A stretch of DNA of 64,000 bases, from the IMG/VR virus record IMGVR_UViG_3300036845_000456, positions 16,968 to 80,967 of that record; one strand, 5' to 3'. The DNA is from a virus. Under the pieces are notes generated by a model, which did not search any database, was not told where the DNA came from, and saw only the letters and a program-made list of their open reading frames with translations. Position 1 is the stretch's first letter. Each line of letters starts with the position of its first letter. The translations under genes and the position numbers were made by a program. This document shows positions 47,251 through 55,605 of the stretch, piece by piece.

Positions 47251-48392
47251 TCACCGCCCGCGTCCCACCCATCGAGCCACGACTTCGCATCGGCCGAGCG
47301 CTCGCGCGCGCGGTACTCGGGCGGCACCGCACGGCGCTGCACGCCAGCGCGGCGGGCGCTCTGCCCGGCGATGAACGCGGCGCGTAAGTTGGCGGCCTGG
47401 GCGTCGGTTTCGACGTCTTCCTCGGGCCTGTCGCCGGGCGCTTCATCGGCGTCAGTTGATTGGTCCCGGTTAGCATCAGCGGCGGGCCCGTCGTGTTCTC
47501 GGCTAGAGGGCGACGAGCCCGCCCCGGCGGTGCTGTCCTCCCGGGGGGGCGGATCAGCGGCGCCGGTTTGCGGTGATTGCTGTTGCGGTGTCTGCACCTG
47601 TTGATCGGCGGGGAACGTTTCGTTCACGTCGGCCATGCCGTCGGCGACCGATTTCATCATCGCGATCACCCTCGCGACGTCAGCCGCCAACCAATCCTTG
47701 GCCGGGCGGCCGATGACGCGATCGACGCGATGCACGTCGATGCCCATGTTCCTGATGCCCTGGATGGTACGGTCGCGCCAGCCTGCCAAGTCCTTGCCGA
47801 TTTTGTTGACCAGCGAGTCCATGGCTTCCTGAAATGCAAATTCGCAATAGATTTCCAGCGCGTTGACGATGCAATTCCTGATCGCTTTGCTTTGCCCGAT
47901 TTGATAGGCGATATCCAACTGCCGATCGGCGTCCTTGGTCTTCAGGCTGCGCTGCCCTTTGCGCTGGCGATAGGCGCGCTCCATCGAGAACCCGGTTTCG
48001 ACATCGGTGAACCGCGCATAGAACACCCACGCGTCACCGACGTCGATCTCGCGAACTTCATTAATGCAATTGCCGTAGATACGGGCGACGGAATTCGCCA
48101 GCTTGATCGAGGGCCCTTCGACATAGCCCTTCGTGCCGTCCTGATTGTTCACCGGAAAACGATAGAACCAATCCGAACCGGCCGCAGCCGCAAGAGCCGA
48201 GAGTTTGGCAAGGATTGCCTTCTCGTCTCGTTGCACCGCGACCGGCTGGGCACCGATCACGCGCTCGGCAATCCCGGACGTTGGTCGCACCAGCGCCGCG
48301 CCGCTCGGCGGTTGATTCCGTTGAGCGCCAGCGTTGGCGAACTCGTCTAGTGCTTTGCGCTGATCAGTGCGGTCCAAATCATTATTCGACAT
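47247..48392 (-). CDS. Putative single-strand annealing protein
   Basis: 381 residues from ATG 48392. The core, with WFYRFPVNNQDGTKGYVEG, then PSIKLANSVARIYGNC and ERAYRQRKGQRSLKTKDADR, IGQSKAIRNCIVNALEIYCE, matches a phage recombination protein group usually next to YqaJ exonucleases. The C-terminal 110 residues are disordered with Pro/Gln-rich and charged segments (TPQQQSPQTGAADPPPRED). It would anneal complementary DNA ends. It overlaps the exonuclease by 11 bases. Confidence 0.65.
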   Translation of the reverse strand: MSNNDLDRTDQRKALDEFANAGAQRNQPPSGAALVRPTSGIAERVIGAQPVAVQRDEKAILAKLSALAAAAGSDWFYRFPVNNQDGTKGYVEGPSIKLANSVARIYGNCINEVREIDVGDAWVFYARFTDVETGFSMERAYRQRKGQRSLKTKDADRQLDIAYQIGQSKAIRNCIVNALEIYCEFAFQEAMDSLVNKIGKDLAGWRDRTIQGIRNMGIDVHRVDRVIGRPAKDWLAADVARVIAMMKSVADGMADVNETFPADQQVQTPQQQSPQTGAADPPPREDSTAGAGSSPSSREHDGPAADANRDQSTDADEAPGDRPEEDVETDAQAANLRAAFIAGQSARRAGVQRRAVPPEYRARERSADAKSWLDGWDAGGE

Positions 48393-49383
48393 CTTCGGAT
48401 TGCTCCTGTGGTTGCGGTTTGTGCTTGAGAATGCGCAGCACGCGCGGCGCCGTCGCGGGCACAGTGTAGGCCCGGCGCGGCTGGGTCTTCCACGACAGGC
48501 AACGGCCGTCGCGCAGATTGCCGAACGTGTTGTCGCCGAGCTTGGCTTGCAACTCGGTCTTGATCTCGGCTTCCTGCTTGGTGATGCGCTTGCGCGCGGC
48601 TTGCAATTCGAGCAAGTCATCGACCAATTCAAGCGCGCGGTTGTCATAGGTCAAATCAACGCTCGTGCCCTTGTCAGTGCGATACAGCAACTTGATCAGT
48701 TCCGAATCGCGCTGCGGGTCGAACGGTGGCATGATGCAAGGGTCGAGATAGTCGTGCCAAAAAATCCGCACGCTATCTTGAATGATATACTCAAGCGCGG
48801 AATCGCGGTCGATTGGAAACATTCTAAACGAGGCGTCGAACTCGCCCTTGATGATCACCGCGAGCACGCCCCATGCGGCGCCGCTCAGCATCATTTCGGT
48901 CAGCGTTTGCAGGATGTAGTACGGCGGCGGATCGGCCTCGCCGTAGTCAACCATCTCACCCGGATCGACCATCCAGCGATTGCGGAAGACGAAACGGCTG
49001 ACGGACTTTGCCTGCACGATGCCGGGGCCCTCGTGCTCGGGCGCGAGCGCAAAACCGTCCGGCGTGGCGCCCAAGCGTAGCTCGGGATCGCGTAGGTAAA
49101 TCTTGGCGCGGGTCAGTTCCCAGTGCGGCTTGTACTCGGCGAGCGCTTCGAACACCGCCGGTTCATCCCACCGACCGCGCCGCAACACCGGATTGTCAGC
49201 CATCGGCGGGCGCAATCCCTTTTTCTCGGCATACAGTTCAGCTTGTGAGCCGTAGGCCGCCTCGCCGCAGACGATGGCGACGTCGCTGGCGGTGATGTCC
49301 TGCATGCGCAGCGACAGCCATTGCTCGCGCGATGTGATCGCAATGCGCTCGATGGTCACCGGGGCGCAAGCTCCATTTGGCAA
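48382..49383 (-). CDS. YqaJ-type recombination exonuclease
   Basis: 333 residues from TTG 49383, or 325 from GTG 49359, which has a GGAG site 11 bases upstream. The PD-(D/E)XK nuclease core appears as ITASDVAIVCGEAAYGS, GATPDGF (residues 105-111) and VQAKSV (123-128). YqaJ-type exonucleases digest one strand of duplex ends and work with an annealing protein, encoded next here. Start choice is uncertain. Confidence 0.78.
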   Translation of the reverse strand: MPNGACAPVTIERIAITSREQWLSLRMQDITASDVAIVCGEAAYGSQAELYAEKKGLRPPMADNPVLRRGRWDEPAVFEALAEYKPHWELTRAKIYLRDPELRLGATPDGFALAPEHEGPGIVQAKSVSRFVFRNRWMVDPGEMVDYGEADPPPYYILQTLTEMMLSGAAWGVLAVIIKGEFDASFRMFPIDRDSALEYIIQDSVRIFWHDYLDPCIMPPFDPQRDSELIKLLYRTDKGTSVDLTYDNRALELVDDLLELQAARKRITKQEAEIKTELQAKLGDNTFGNLRDGRCLSWKTQPRRAYTVPATAPRVLRILKHKPQPQEQSEDVE

Positions 49384-49561
49384 TGCGGTAAAAACGAGAA
49401 TCAGCAGCGACGCGAGCGTAGCGCAGCATATTTCCCGCGTCCACCTTTGGTTGTCAGGTTCGTGATGGGAGAAATGTAAAATTTTGCGTTGCCGCTCGGA
49501 TGGGCGTCCCCTATCGTTTGGTTAGCTAAAGCGGCGGTTGGTTCCCGATTTCTAAAGAGGC
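49384..49561. promoter_or_regulatory. Divergent control region
   Basis: Between the exonuclease (minus) and the Cro-like gene (plus). On the plus strand TTGTCA (49451-49456) is followed 18 bases later by TGTAAA, a possible promoter. Short repeats of GGTTGTCAGG and GGTTGGTT type occur. This arrangement suits a genetic switch, though no perfect operator pair is visible. Confidence 0.4.
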
Positions 49562-49565
49562 ATGG

Positions 49566-49826
49566 ATGGCACCGGTTACACGGGGCGGGAACGGCGCGCT
49601 TATGCGCGTCAACACCAAGGCGACGGCAGCCGACGGGGGCATAGCAGCGCTGCGCAAGCGGCCGGGGATGCTGGCGAAGATCGCGCGCGAGCTTGGCTTG
49701 CAGCGGCAGGCAACATCGAAATGGACGAAGGTACCTGCGGCGCACGTGCTCGCGGTGGCGCGCATCTCGCGCATCTCGCGGAGCACGCTACGGCCCGATC
49801 TCTATCCCAAGCGGGGACGCGAATGA
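49566..49826 (+). CDS. Cro/YdaS-like regulator
   Basis: 86 residues. GIAALRKRPGMLAKIARELG, then LQRQATSKWTKVPAAHVLAV, then SRISRSTLRPDLYP. The motif HVLAV...RPDLYP is typical of YdaS-type Cro-like proteins. Probably controls early promoters. Alternate starts are at 49562 (other frame) and 49602. The next gene is coupled by ATGA. Confidence 0.72.
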   Translation: MAPVTRGGNGALMRVNTKATAADGGIAALRKRPGMLAKIARELGLQRQATSKWTKVPAAHVLAVARISRISRSTLRPDLYPKRGRE

Positions 49827-50140
49827 CGTCGCGCCGTTGTCCATACTGCCATCAGACGCTGCCGGAATTCCGGCTCGGGGTGAAGCTCGCCCCGATCAAG
49901 GCGGCGCTCTATGACTTGGTCTGCCGGGCTGGCCAGGATGGCATCGATTCAGCCGACCTGTTCGCGCTGCTGTATGCCGACGATCGGCGCAAGTGGTCGC
50001 GCGACAATGGCCGCCAATACAGCGCGTTGAAAGCCCACATCGCGCAACTCAACAGCGAGATCGCGCACGCCGGCTATCGCATCGTGTCGGCCCGCGCGGG
50101 CAACGTGAACGGGCGCTACCGATTGGAAAGGCGGCCGTAA
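49823..50140 (+). CDS. Zinc finger / winged-helix-like protein
   Basis: 105 residues from ATG 49823. CPYCHQTLPEFRLG is a short metal-binding loop. Residues 25-105 look like a winged helix (PIKAALYDLVCRAGQDGIDS then ALKAHIAQLNSEIAHAGYRI). Could be a regulator of the replication operon. Confidence 0.6.
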   Translation: MTSRRCPYCHQTLPEFRLGVKLAPIKAALYDLVCRAGQDGIDSADLFALLYADDRRKWSRDNGRQYSALKAHIAQLNSEIAHAGYRIVSARAGNVNGRYRLERRP

Positions 50141-50148
50141 TCAATCAG

Positions 50149-50337
50149 ATGGAAACGTTCCACGACGACGAAACACCGGCCATGAAGCACCGAGCGACCA
50201 GCGCCAAATGCCAGACCTGCGGGATGCGCGTTCGCGTCGGCTTCACCTATTGCCTGCCGTGTCGGCGCCGACGCTACCGCGCGGCCTCGCTCAAGGGCTG
50301 GCGCACGCGCAAGGCGCGGCAGAGGATGCGCGCATGA
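50149..50337 (+). CDS. Small zinc ribbon protein
   Basis: 62 residues (50 if the ATG at 50182 is used). AKCQTCGMRVRVGFTYCLPC has two CxxC pairs, followed by a strongly basic tail (RRRRYRAASLKGWRTRKARQ). Probably binds nucleic acid. Confidence 0.6.
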   Translation: METFHDDETPAMKHRATSAKCQTCGMRVRVGFTYCLPCRRRRYRAASLKGWRTRKARQRMRA

Positions 50338-50753
50338 GCCCACGGCGTGGCCAGATTGACCTGTTCACCAAGCGGGTGCGGAGGCCGCCGCCGGCCCCTG
50401 AATTTTCGATGCAGGCCATGTTGGCCGATATCTTGTCAAAATGGGCCGCGCGCGATTGGCGGTACACACATATGCCGCTTGGCGAGTATCGCACCGATGC
50501 GACCGCCGGCAGGCTCAAGAGGATGGGGGTCATCGCCGGCTGGCCGGACTTCATCCTGCTGTCGCCCAAGCCGCAGTCGCTGGCGCATTTTCTGGAGCTT
50601 AAGCGGCGCGGGGGCGCGCTCTCGGAATCACAGGCTGCATTCGCCGCGTATTGCCAGGAGCACGGCTACCCGTTCGCCTGCGTCGATCGGTTCGATGACG
50701 CGGTGAATGTGCTCAAGCAATGGGGCGCGCTGAGAGTGAGTATTCAGGCATGA
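50334..50753 (+). CDS. VRR-NUC endonuclease
   Basis: 139 residues. GVIAGWPDFILLSPKP, then AHFLELKRRGGALSESQAAF, then YCQEHGYPFACVDRFDDAVN. D...ELK and following residues are the PD-(D/E)XK core of the VRR-NUC family, related to Holliday junction resolvases. May act on recombination or replication structures. Coupled by ATGA to both sides. Confidence 0.75.
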   Translation: MSPRRGQIDLFTKRVRRPPPAPEFSMQAMLADILSKWAARDWRYTHMPLGEYRTDATAGRLKRMGVIAGWPDFILLSPKPQSLAHFLELKRRGGALSESQAAFAAYCQEHGYPFACVDRFDDAVNVLKQWGALRVSIQA

Positions 50754-50956
50754 GGCGAGACAAGGATACCGCGCCCCCGGAAGCGCAGAGCATCGACGTC
50801 TATCTCTGCGATCATTGCGGCCATGTGCATTTTGTTCTGCTCGGTCACGCCGACAAGGTGATCGCCGGGGCAACGATGACGCCCGACGATGCCGACAGCT
50901 TCAGCGCTGATATCCGCGCTGTGGTTGCGCAAGTACGGGAGCGAACGCTGCAATGA
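50750..50956 (+). CDS. Small CxxC protein
   Basis: 68 residues. YLCDHCGHVHFVLLGHADKV has CxxC-HxH features of a metal site; the end is helical. Coupled by ATGA. Function unknown. Confidence 0.5.
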   Translation: MRRDKDTAPPEAQSIDVYLCDHCGHVHFVLLGHADKVIAGATMTPDDADSFSADIRAVVAQVRERTLQ

Positions 50957-51105
50957 GCAGGATAGCGGGGACAAATAGGAACATTGGGAGGGACCGCACC
51001 GTCCGTGCTGCTATCGTCTCTATAAACTCTGGCAAAAAAGGGCTCATCACCATGAATTGCCGAACCTTCATTCAAGCTCGCCGCCATGCCTTAGCGCCGT
51101 ACTGA
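50953..51105 (+). CDS. Possible very small gene
   Basis: 50 residues: SRIAGTNRNIGRDRTVRAAI and on, basic. Coupled to the previous stop by ATGA, which is the main support. Composition is not distinctive. It may be only a leader for the helicase gene. Confidence 0.3.
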   Translation: MSRIAGTNRNIGRDRTVRAAIVSINSGKKGLITMNCRTFIQARRHALAPY

Positions 51106-51126
51106 CGTCGCAGGACTTCGCCGGGT

Positions 51127-52677
51127 ATGGCAGACGCGCAACTGGGCGTGTTTGAGATTGGTTTTGCGTCGTGGTCGCGCATTCTAAGCGGCTCCGCGAA
51201 CGATGACGCGCGGCTGCAAAATTTCCGCCATTGCACCACGGAAGTCGCGAGCTACGTCACGCGCGGATTGGAAAAGGCGGTCGCCGTTGACGAACTGATC
51301 GAGCTTGCCGCCTCGCATGGGCTGACCGAAAACATCGGCATTGAGAACGTCGAAGGCATCATCACCAAGGCGTTCGAGGCGCGAATAAACGGCGATGGCA
51401 GCGGTGGGCTCGGCGAGCAACACCAACAAGACTACACCGCGAAGCCGCCGCTCAACGTTGTCCCGATTGTCTTTCCGTTCCCAATCAAAGGCGATGATAT
51501 CCCGCGCCGGCCGTGGATCATTCCCGGGCTGTTGCTGCGCCGGCACGTGACCATGCTGGTGGCGCCGCCCGGATCGGGCAAGAGCCTGTTCACCTTGCAG
51601 CTTGGCATGGTCTGCGCGGCGGGGCTGACGAATTGGGGTGGCTGGCGGCTGCGCGGCCCGGTGCGGGTGCTGGTGATCAATAGCGAGGAAGACAAAGATG
51701 AAATGCATCGGCGCTTGTTTGCCGGATGCAGGCTGATGAACCTTGACGAAGACAGCTTGGCCACCAGTTTTGCCTTTGCCGAAGCGCCCGACGATATCGT
51801 CATCGCCAAGGCGGACGCGCGCACCAAGACGGTGACGCGCACGCCGATGATCGAGCGCATCGTGCAAACAATCATCGCCGGACAGTTTGACATTCTGATT
51901 GTTGATCCATTCGCCGAAACCTTCATCGGCGACGAAAACTCGAATTCCGAGCTAAAATGGGCGTGCGTGTTGTGGCGCGAAGTCGCTCGTCGTACTAATT
52001 GCTCTGTGTTGCTGGTGCATCACACGCGCAAATTCGCGCAGGACATGGCCGGCGACATGGATGCGGCGCGCGGCGCCGGGGCGCTGGCGGGCATCTGCCG
52101 GGTGGTGTGCACGCTGTTCGGCATGACGGATCAGGAAGCCGAGCGGCATGGCCTCACAGCGGACAAGCGCACCCGGTATTTGCGGCTCGATGATGCCAAG
52201 TCAAATCTCACGTTGGTGACGCCGATCGCCAAATGGTTTGAGAAGATATCGATCCAATTGCCCAATGCGGGCGATGATCTTCCGGCCGATGAAGTCGGCG
52301 TGCTGATGCCCTGGAAGGCGCTGACCGCGTTCGACAAGATGACCAGCATGCAGGCCAACGCCATGCTTGATGAATTCGTGGCCGGCTATCAGGACGATGA
52401 CGGTGTGCAGACCGGCGATCCGTTCGCGCCGACGCCGCTGCGTGGATCGAAGCCGCGTCGTTGGGCTGGATATGTGATCCAGCGGCATTTGAATTGCGCC
52501 GAGAAGGACGCCGCTGATATCCTGGCTAGTTGGATCAGCAACGGAATCGTGACGGTGGTCCAGAAGGTAGTAAAAACTGGCAAGAAGAAGGGCAACGTGC
52601 CGAGTGATTGTATTCGTGTTGTTGACGGCATGCGCCCTGGCAAGGAGCTTGATCGCGACGAAGACATGCGACTGTAA
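51127..52677 (+). CDS. RepA-like replicative helicase (AAA_25 type)
   Basis: 516 residues. Walker A APPGSGKS (residues 146-153) follows PWIIPGLLLRRHVTMLV; Walker B is FDILIVDPFAE near 260. VLLVHHTRKFAQDMAGDMD, then ARGAGALAGICRVVCTLFG, is the typical downstream helicase region of RSF1010 RepA-like proteins. It would unwind DNA during phage replication. The N-terminal 110 residues have no recognised domain. ATG 51127. Confidence 0.75.
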   Translation: MADAQLGVFEIGFASWSRILSGSANDDARLQNFRHCTTEVASYVTRGLEKAVAVDELIELAASHGLTENIGIENVEGIITKAFEARINGDGSGGLGEQHQQDYTAKPPLNVVPIVFPFPIKGDDIPRRPWIIPGLLLRRHVTMLVAPPGSGKSLFTLQLGMVCAAGLTNWGGWRLRGPVRVLVINSEEDKDEMHRRLFAGCRLMNLDEDSLATSFAFAEAPDDIVIAKADARTKTVTRTPMIERIVQTIIAGQFDILIVDPFAETFIGDENSNSELKWACVLWREVARRTNCSVLLVHHTRKFAQDMAGDMDAARGAGALAGICRVVCTLFGMTDQEAERHGLTADKRTRYLRLDDAKSNLTLVTPIAKWFEKISIQLPNAGDDLPADEVGVLMPWKALTAFDKMTSMQANAMLDEFVAGYQDDDGVQTGDPFAPTPLRGSKPRRWAGYVIQRHLNCAEKDAADILASWISNGIVTVVQKVVKTGKKKGNVPSDCIRVVDGMRPGKELDRDEDMRL

Positions 52678-52694
52678 AACCCGGAGATACGTTT

Positions 52695-54626
52695 ATGGCG
52701 TTCTTGGATCGGCTGCTACGATCTGCAAGCAGGCTTTGGAGTGAATGGCGGGCGCGTGCACGCCATGTGGGGTTCAGGCTGCTTGGCGAGTGGCCGGGGC
52801 CGTGGCAGGATAGGGGCTCGCCCACGCCAGCGCCAACGTCAGCGTCTTCGCTTCCGCCAGCGCCCACGCCAACGCCTACGCCAACGTCGCCGACGTCCAC
52901 GCCATTGCCCGCGCCAACGCCCACGTCGCCGTCTACGCCGACGCCCTCGTCACCGCCAACGCCAACGCCCGAGCCGCCGCCATCGTCTACGTCCTCGTCG
53001 TCGTCCTCGCCTTCGCCTTCGCCGACGCCTTCGTCACCGCCACCGTCCTCGCCGACGTCCACGCCATCGCCCGCGCCCTCGCCATCGTCACCGCCGACGC
53101 CATCGCCAGCGCCAACGCCCACGACTTCGGTCCCGCCATCGTCTACGTCACCGCCTTCGTCTACGTCTACGTCACCGCCAGCGCCCGAGCCGGTGCCAGC
53201 ATCGCTGCTGGCTCCGGTGTTCCAACTCCCGGCCTATCGCAAAGAAAAGTGGGTCACGCCGAAACCGGCCGACATTGCGCCGAAACCGGTCAAGCGCACG
53301 GTGCTGCATCGCACCGAACCCGCCAAGCCGCGCCAGCCAAGACCACAGGCGCCGGTACTGACCGACGATCCCGAGCAGTGGGGTCAATATTACTTCCGCG
53401 ACGCGATCCTCGATCAACTCGATGTCTTTTGGGTCTATCTAAAGCGGATGAAGCGCGGCGACCGCGACAGCTACGATCTATTGCATCAAATCGGCATTCA
53501 GATGGTGCCGTTTTCAGCCACGCATAACTTCGACAAGTGGCTCGGCGGTAGCGAGAACGTTGAACTGTCGCCGTGGTTTCGCCAGCGCCGTCCCAGTTTT
53601 GGCGCCATCGCCTACGGCTTCGATGATATCGCCAAGGCCGAAGATCGCATGACCATCGTGGAAAGCGCAGAAGAACCGCCGGACCATGTTTATGCTGACG
53701 TTGAACAGCGACTGAAAGCCGAAGGGGTTCTCGGCAAGCGTCCGGCTTATTTCGTCGCCACGTCCTACAAGTTCGACAAGCGCATCGAAGATCGGCCGAT
53801 GACGATGTTCACGCCGCGCTTCCTGTATTTTCGCAAGATGCAGCGGACGCCGCCAGAACTCGAACACCTGACTGGTGGCGATACCTATTTCATGTGCGTG
53901 TACTGGGATCGGGCCGACAAAAAAATCCACAAACGGTACCAGAGGCGGCGCGGCGGCATCCCGCAAGAGTATGGTGTATTCATCGAGCATGTGACTGGAC
54001 GCGTGCGGATTCTGAAAACCAAGATACACGAGAAGGTCACGATCAAGTGGTCGAAAGGACCTTATGGCGGCAAGTGTTCAGAACCAACGGAATTCATCAA
54101 CACGCACTGGGACGTGCCTGATCGCTTCCTGCGTTGGACGCATCGCGATATGGGCGACATCGAGCCGGAAGATTATTTGCGCCGCATGTTCATCAACGCC
54201 GCCAATCTATACGAATCGGCGGCGCTCGGCTCGGTGGTGCGCGTTGCCGTACACAAGAACGACTTGACCGCGACATTCGGTGTCGAGATCAGGCGCATGG
54301 CGCATTTCTTCCGCGATCGCGACGTCGCGGTGACGACGAAAGGCAGGCGCCGCCCGGTGCTGCGTATGGTGCGGGCGCACATGCGCAAGAACGGCACCAA
54401 GGTGAAGACCTACTTCAGCGGCATGAAGAAGTTCACCTGGGCTGGCTACAAAGTGGAGATCAGCGTCCCCGGCAAGGATCATTTTCATCTGCCGGAAGTC
54501 AACGTTGGTGCCATCTCGCTCGGCGCCAAAGAGCGCGTTGACGAGCGCGGCTTTCTCACCAATCAGCAATACGGAAAGCTTCTCGTCGAGAAAATGCAAC
54601 AGGGAGCAGGAGTACGCAAACCATGA
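52695..54626 (+). CDS. Large protein with Ser/Thr/Pro repeat and conserved C-terminus
   Basis: 643 residues. Residues 1-40 are a basic head (RLLRSASRLWSEWRARARHV). Residues 42-170 are pure low complexity (TPTPTPTSPTSTPLPAPTPT), encoded by the hexamer repeat at locus D. Residues about 230-640 are globular, with VYLKRMKRGDRDSYDLLHQI, YFVATSYKFDKRIEDRPMTM and later EPEDYLRRMFINAANLYESA. No enzymatic motif. It lies with replication genes and may be a DNA-linked structural protein. Confidence 0.6.
   Translation: MAFLDRLLRSASRLWSEWRARARHVGFRLLGEWPGPWQDRGSPTPAPTSASSLPPAPTPTPTPTSPTSTPLPAPTPTSPSTPTPSSPPTPTPEPPPSSTSSSSSSPSPSPTPSSPPPSSPTSTPSPAPSPSSPPTPSPAPTPTTSVPPSSTSPPSSTSTSPPAPEPVPASLLAPVFQLPAYRKEKWVTPKPADIAPKPVKRTVLHRTEPAKPRQPRPQAPVLTDDPEQWGQYYFRDAILDQLDVFWVYLKRMKRGDRDSYDLLHQIGIQMVPFSATHNFDKWLGGSENVELSPWFRQRRPSFGAIAYGFDDIAKAEDRMTIVESAEEPPDHVYADVEQRLKAEGVLGKRPAYFVATSYKFDKRIEDRPMTMFTPRFLYFRKMQRTPPELEHLTGGDTYFMCVYWDRADKKIHKRYQRRRGGIPQEYGVFIEHVTGRVRILKTKIHEKVTIKWSKGPYGGKCSEPTEFINTHWDVPDRFLRWTHRDMGDIEPEDYLRRMFINAANLYESAALGSVVRVAVHKNDLTATFGVEIRRMAHFFRDRDVAVTTKGRRRPVLRMVRAHMRKNGTKVKTYFSGMKKFTWAGYKVEISVPGKDHFHLPEVNVGAISLGAKERVDERGFLTNQQYGKLLVEKMQQGAGVRKP
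52816..53192. repeat. Degenerate hexamer repeat (GYCNNC), locus D
   Basis: About 375 bases of GYC NNC units on the plus strand (GCCAACGTCAGC and similar), translated in the Ser/Thr/Pro frame of the gene at 52695. The same consensus as loci A to C. Copy-to-copy identity is low and no longer unit exists. Confidence 0.7.
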
Positions 54627-54973
54627 AGACGCGGCGCAATGCGTCACTGACGGAATTGGTGCACGATGCGGCGGAAGCGCTGGAGGAATTCGCGCGCTGG
54701 CCGGAAACCGAATCGCGCAAGATCGCGGCTGACAATGCGGTGGCCGACTTGGGCGCGGCCTTGCATGGTTACGATGTCGTGGTGCCCCGGGCGATCATGT
54801 TGACGCTGGTGGCGGACATGCTTGAAGGGATGTTTCTGCGCAAATGCCCGGTGGCCGGCATGCGGCTGGCGTTCGACAAGATGCTCGATATTTTCGATCC
54901 CGGGAAACACATGCGACCGAAGCCGACGAGTGAGCCGAAAGATCAGGAACAGGTGCACGATGCCGCAGGATAA
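54623..54973 (+). CDS. Small helical protein
   Basis: 116 residues. TELVHDAAEALEEFARWPET, then a hydrophobic middle (AIMLTLVADMLEGMFLRK), and a charged tail. Coupled to the previous gene by ATGA. Function unknown. Confidence 0.55.
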   Translation: MKTRRNASLTELVHDAAEALEEFARWPETESRKIAADNAVADLGAALHGYDVVVPRAIMLTLVADMLEGMFLRKCPVAGMRLAFDKMLDIFDPGKHMRPKPTSEPKDQEQVHDAAG

Positions 54974-55295
54974 TGGCACGGTTTACGTTAACAGCCTCAA
55001 TCACGCGATCGTCGCGCGCATGGCAAGAATCGTCAGTTGGCAGACTGCAACCCGCACCGTCATGGTTGCCGGCAGCCAAGAATTGCCACGCATCACGCGC
55101 GACTATAGTCCCCCTCCGAATATCGATCTGCCGAATGAATTGCCGTACAAATACATTGTGGTCGGGATGATCGTAAAGCCCGGCACTGGCGTGCGCTATG
55201 AAACCGACACGCTGTTGACAGAAGCCGATATTGATCGAATGACCCACCAAGAAAATCTCAGGGTCATCTTTGACAGAAAGCCGTGGCCCTGGTGA
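54960..55295 (+). CDS. Protein of unknown function
   Basis: 111 residues from ATG 54960. SLNHAIVARMARIVSWQTAT then YKYIVVGMIVKPGTGVRYET; alpha/beta. Overlaps the previous gene by 14 bases. No domain recognised. Confidence 0.5.
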   Translation: MPQDNGTVYVNSLNHAIVARMARIVSWQTATRTVMVAGSQELPRITRDYSPPPNIDLPNELPYKYIVVGMIVKPGTGVRYETDTLLTEADIDRMTHQENLRVIFDRKPWPW

Positions 55296-55343
55296 GCCGA
55301 AACAACGTAAATCGAAAAGATCACAAAGCAGGAGGAAGGCAAA

Positions 55344-55598
55344 ATGGAACAACTCGTCATCCACGAACAGCAGCAGCCGCTGAGCGACAAGGCGATCAAG
55401 TTCCGCGTGCTCGCCGAGCACCGGGTGACGCGGCTGGTGCGCTTGATTGCGCAACTCGGCAATCTATCGCGGCGCACGACTTATGATTACACGCCGGCCG
55501 AAACCGAGCAGATGTTCCGCGCGCTGCGCGAGGCGCTCGACGCCCTGGAAGCGAAGTTCCGGGGCAAGCAGAGCGCCGCGTTCCGGTTCGAGGATTGA
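55344..55598 (+). CDS. Small charged protein
   Basis: 84 residues after the strong site AGGAGGAAGG. PLSDKAIKFRVLAEHRVTRL, then YTPAETEQMFRALREALDAL. Helical, basic N-terminal half. Possibly DNA- or RNA-binding. Confidence 0.55.
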   Translation: MEQLVIHEQQQPLSDKAIKFRVLAEHRVTRLVRLIAQLGNLSRRTTYDYTPAETEQMFRALREALDALEAKFRGKQSAAFRFED

Positions 55599-55605
55599 TA
55601 ACAAA

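Noticed and set aside
49238-49444. Short minus-strand frame upstream of the exonuclease
   Set aside because: It overlaps the exonuclease in another frame and has no motif or ribosome site.
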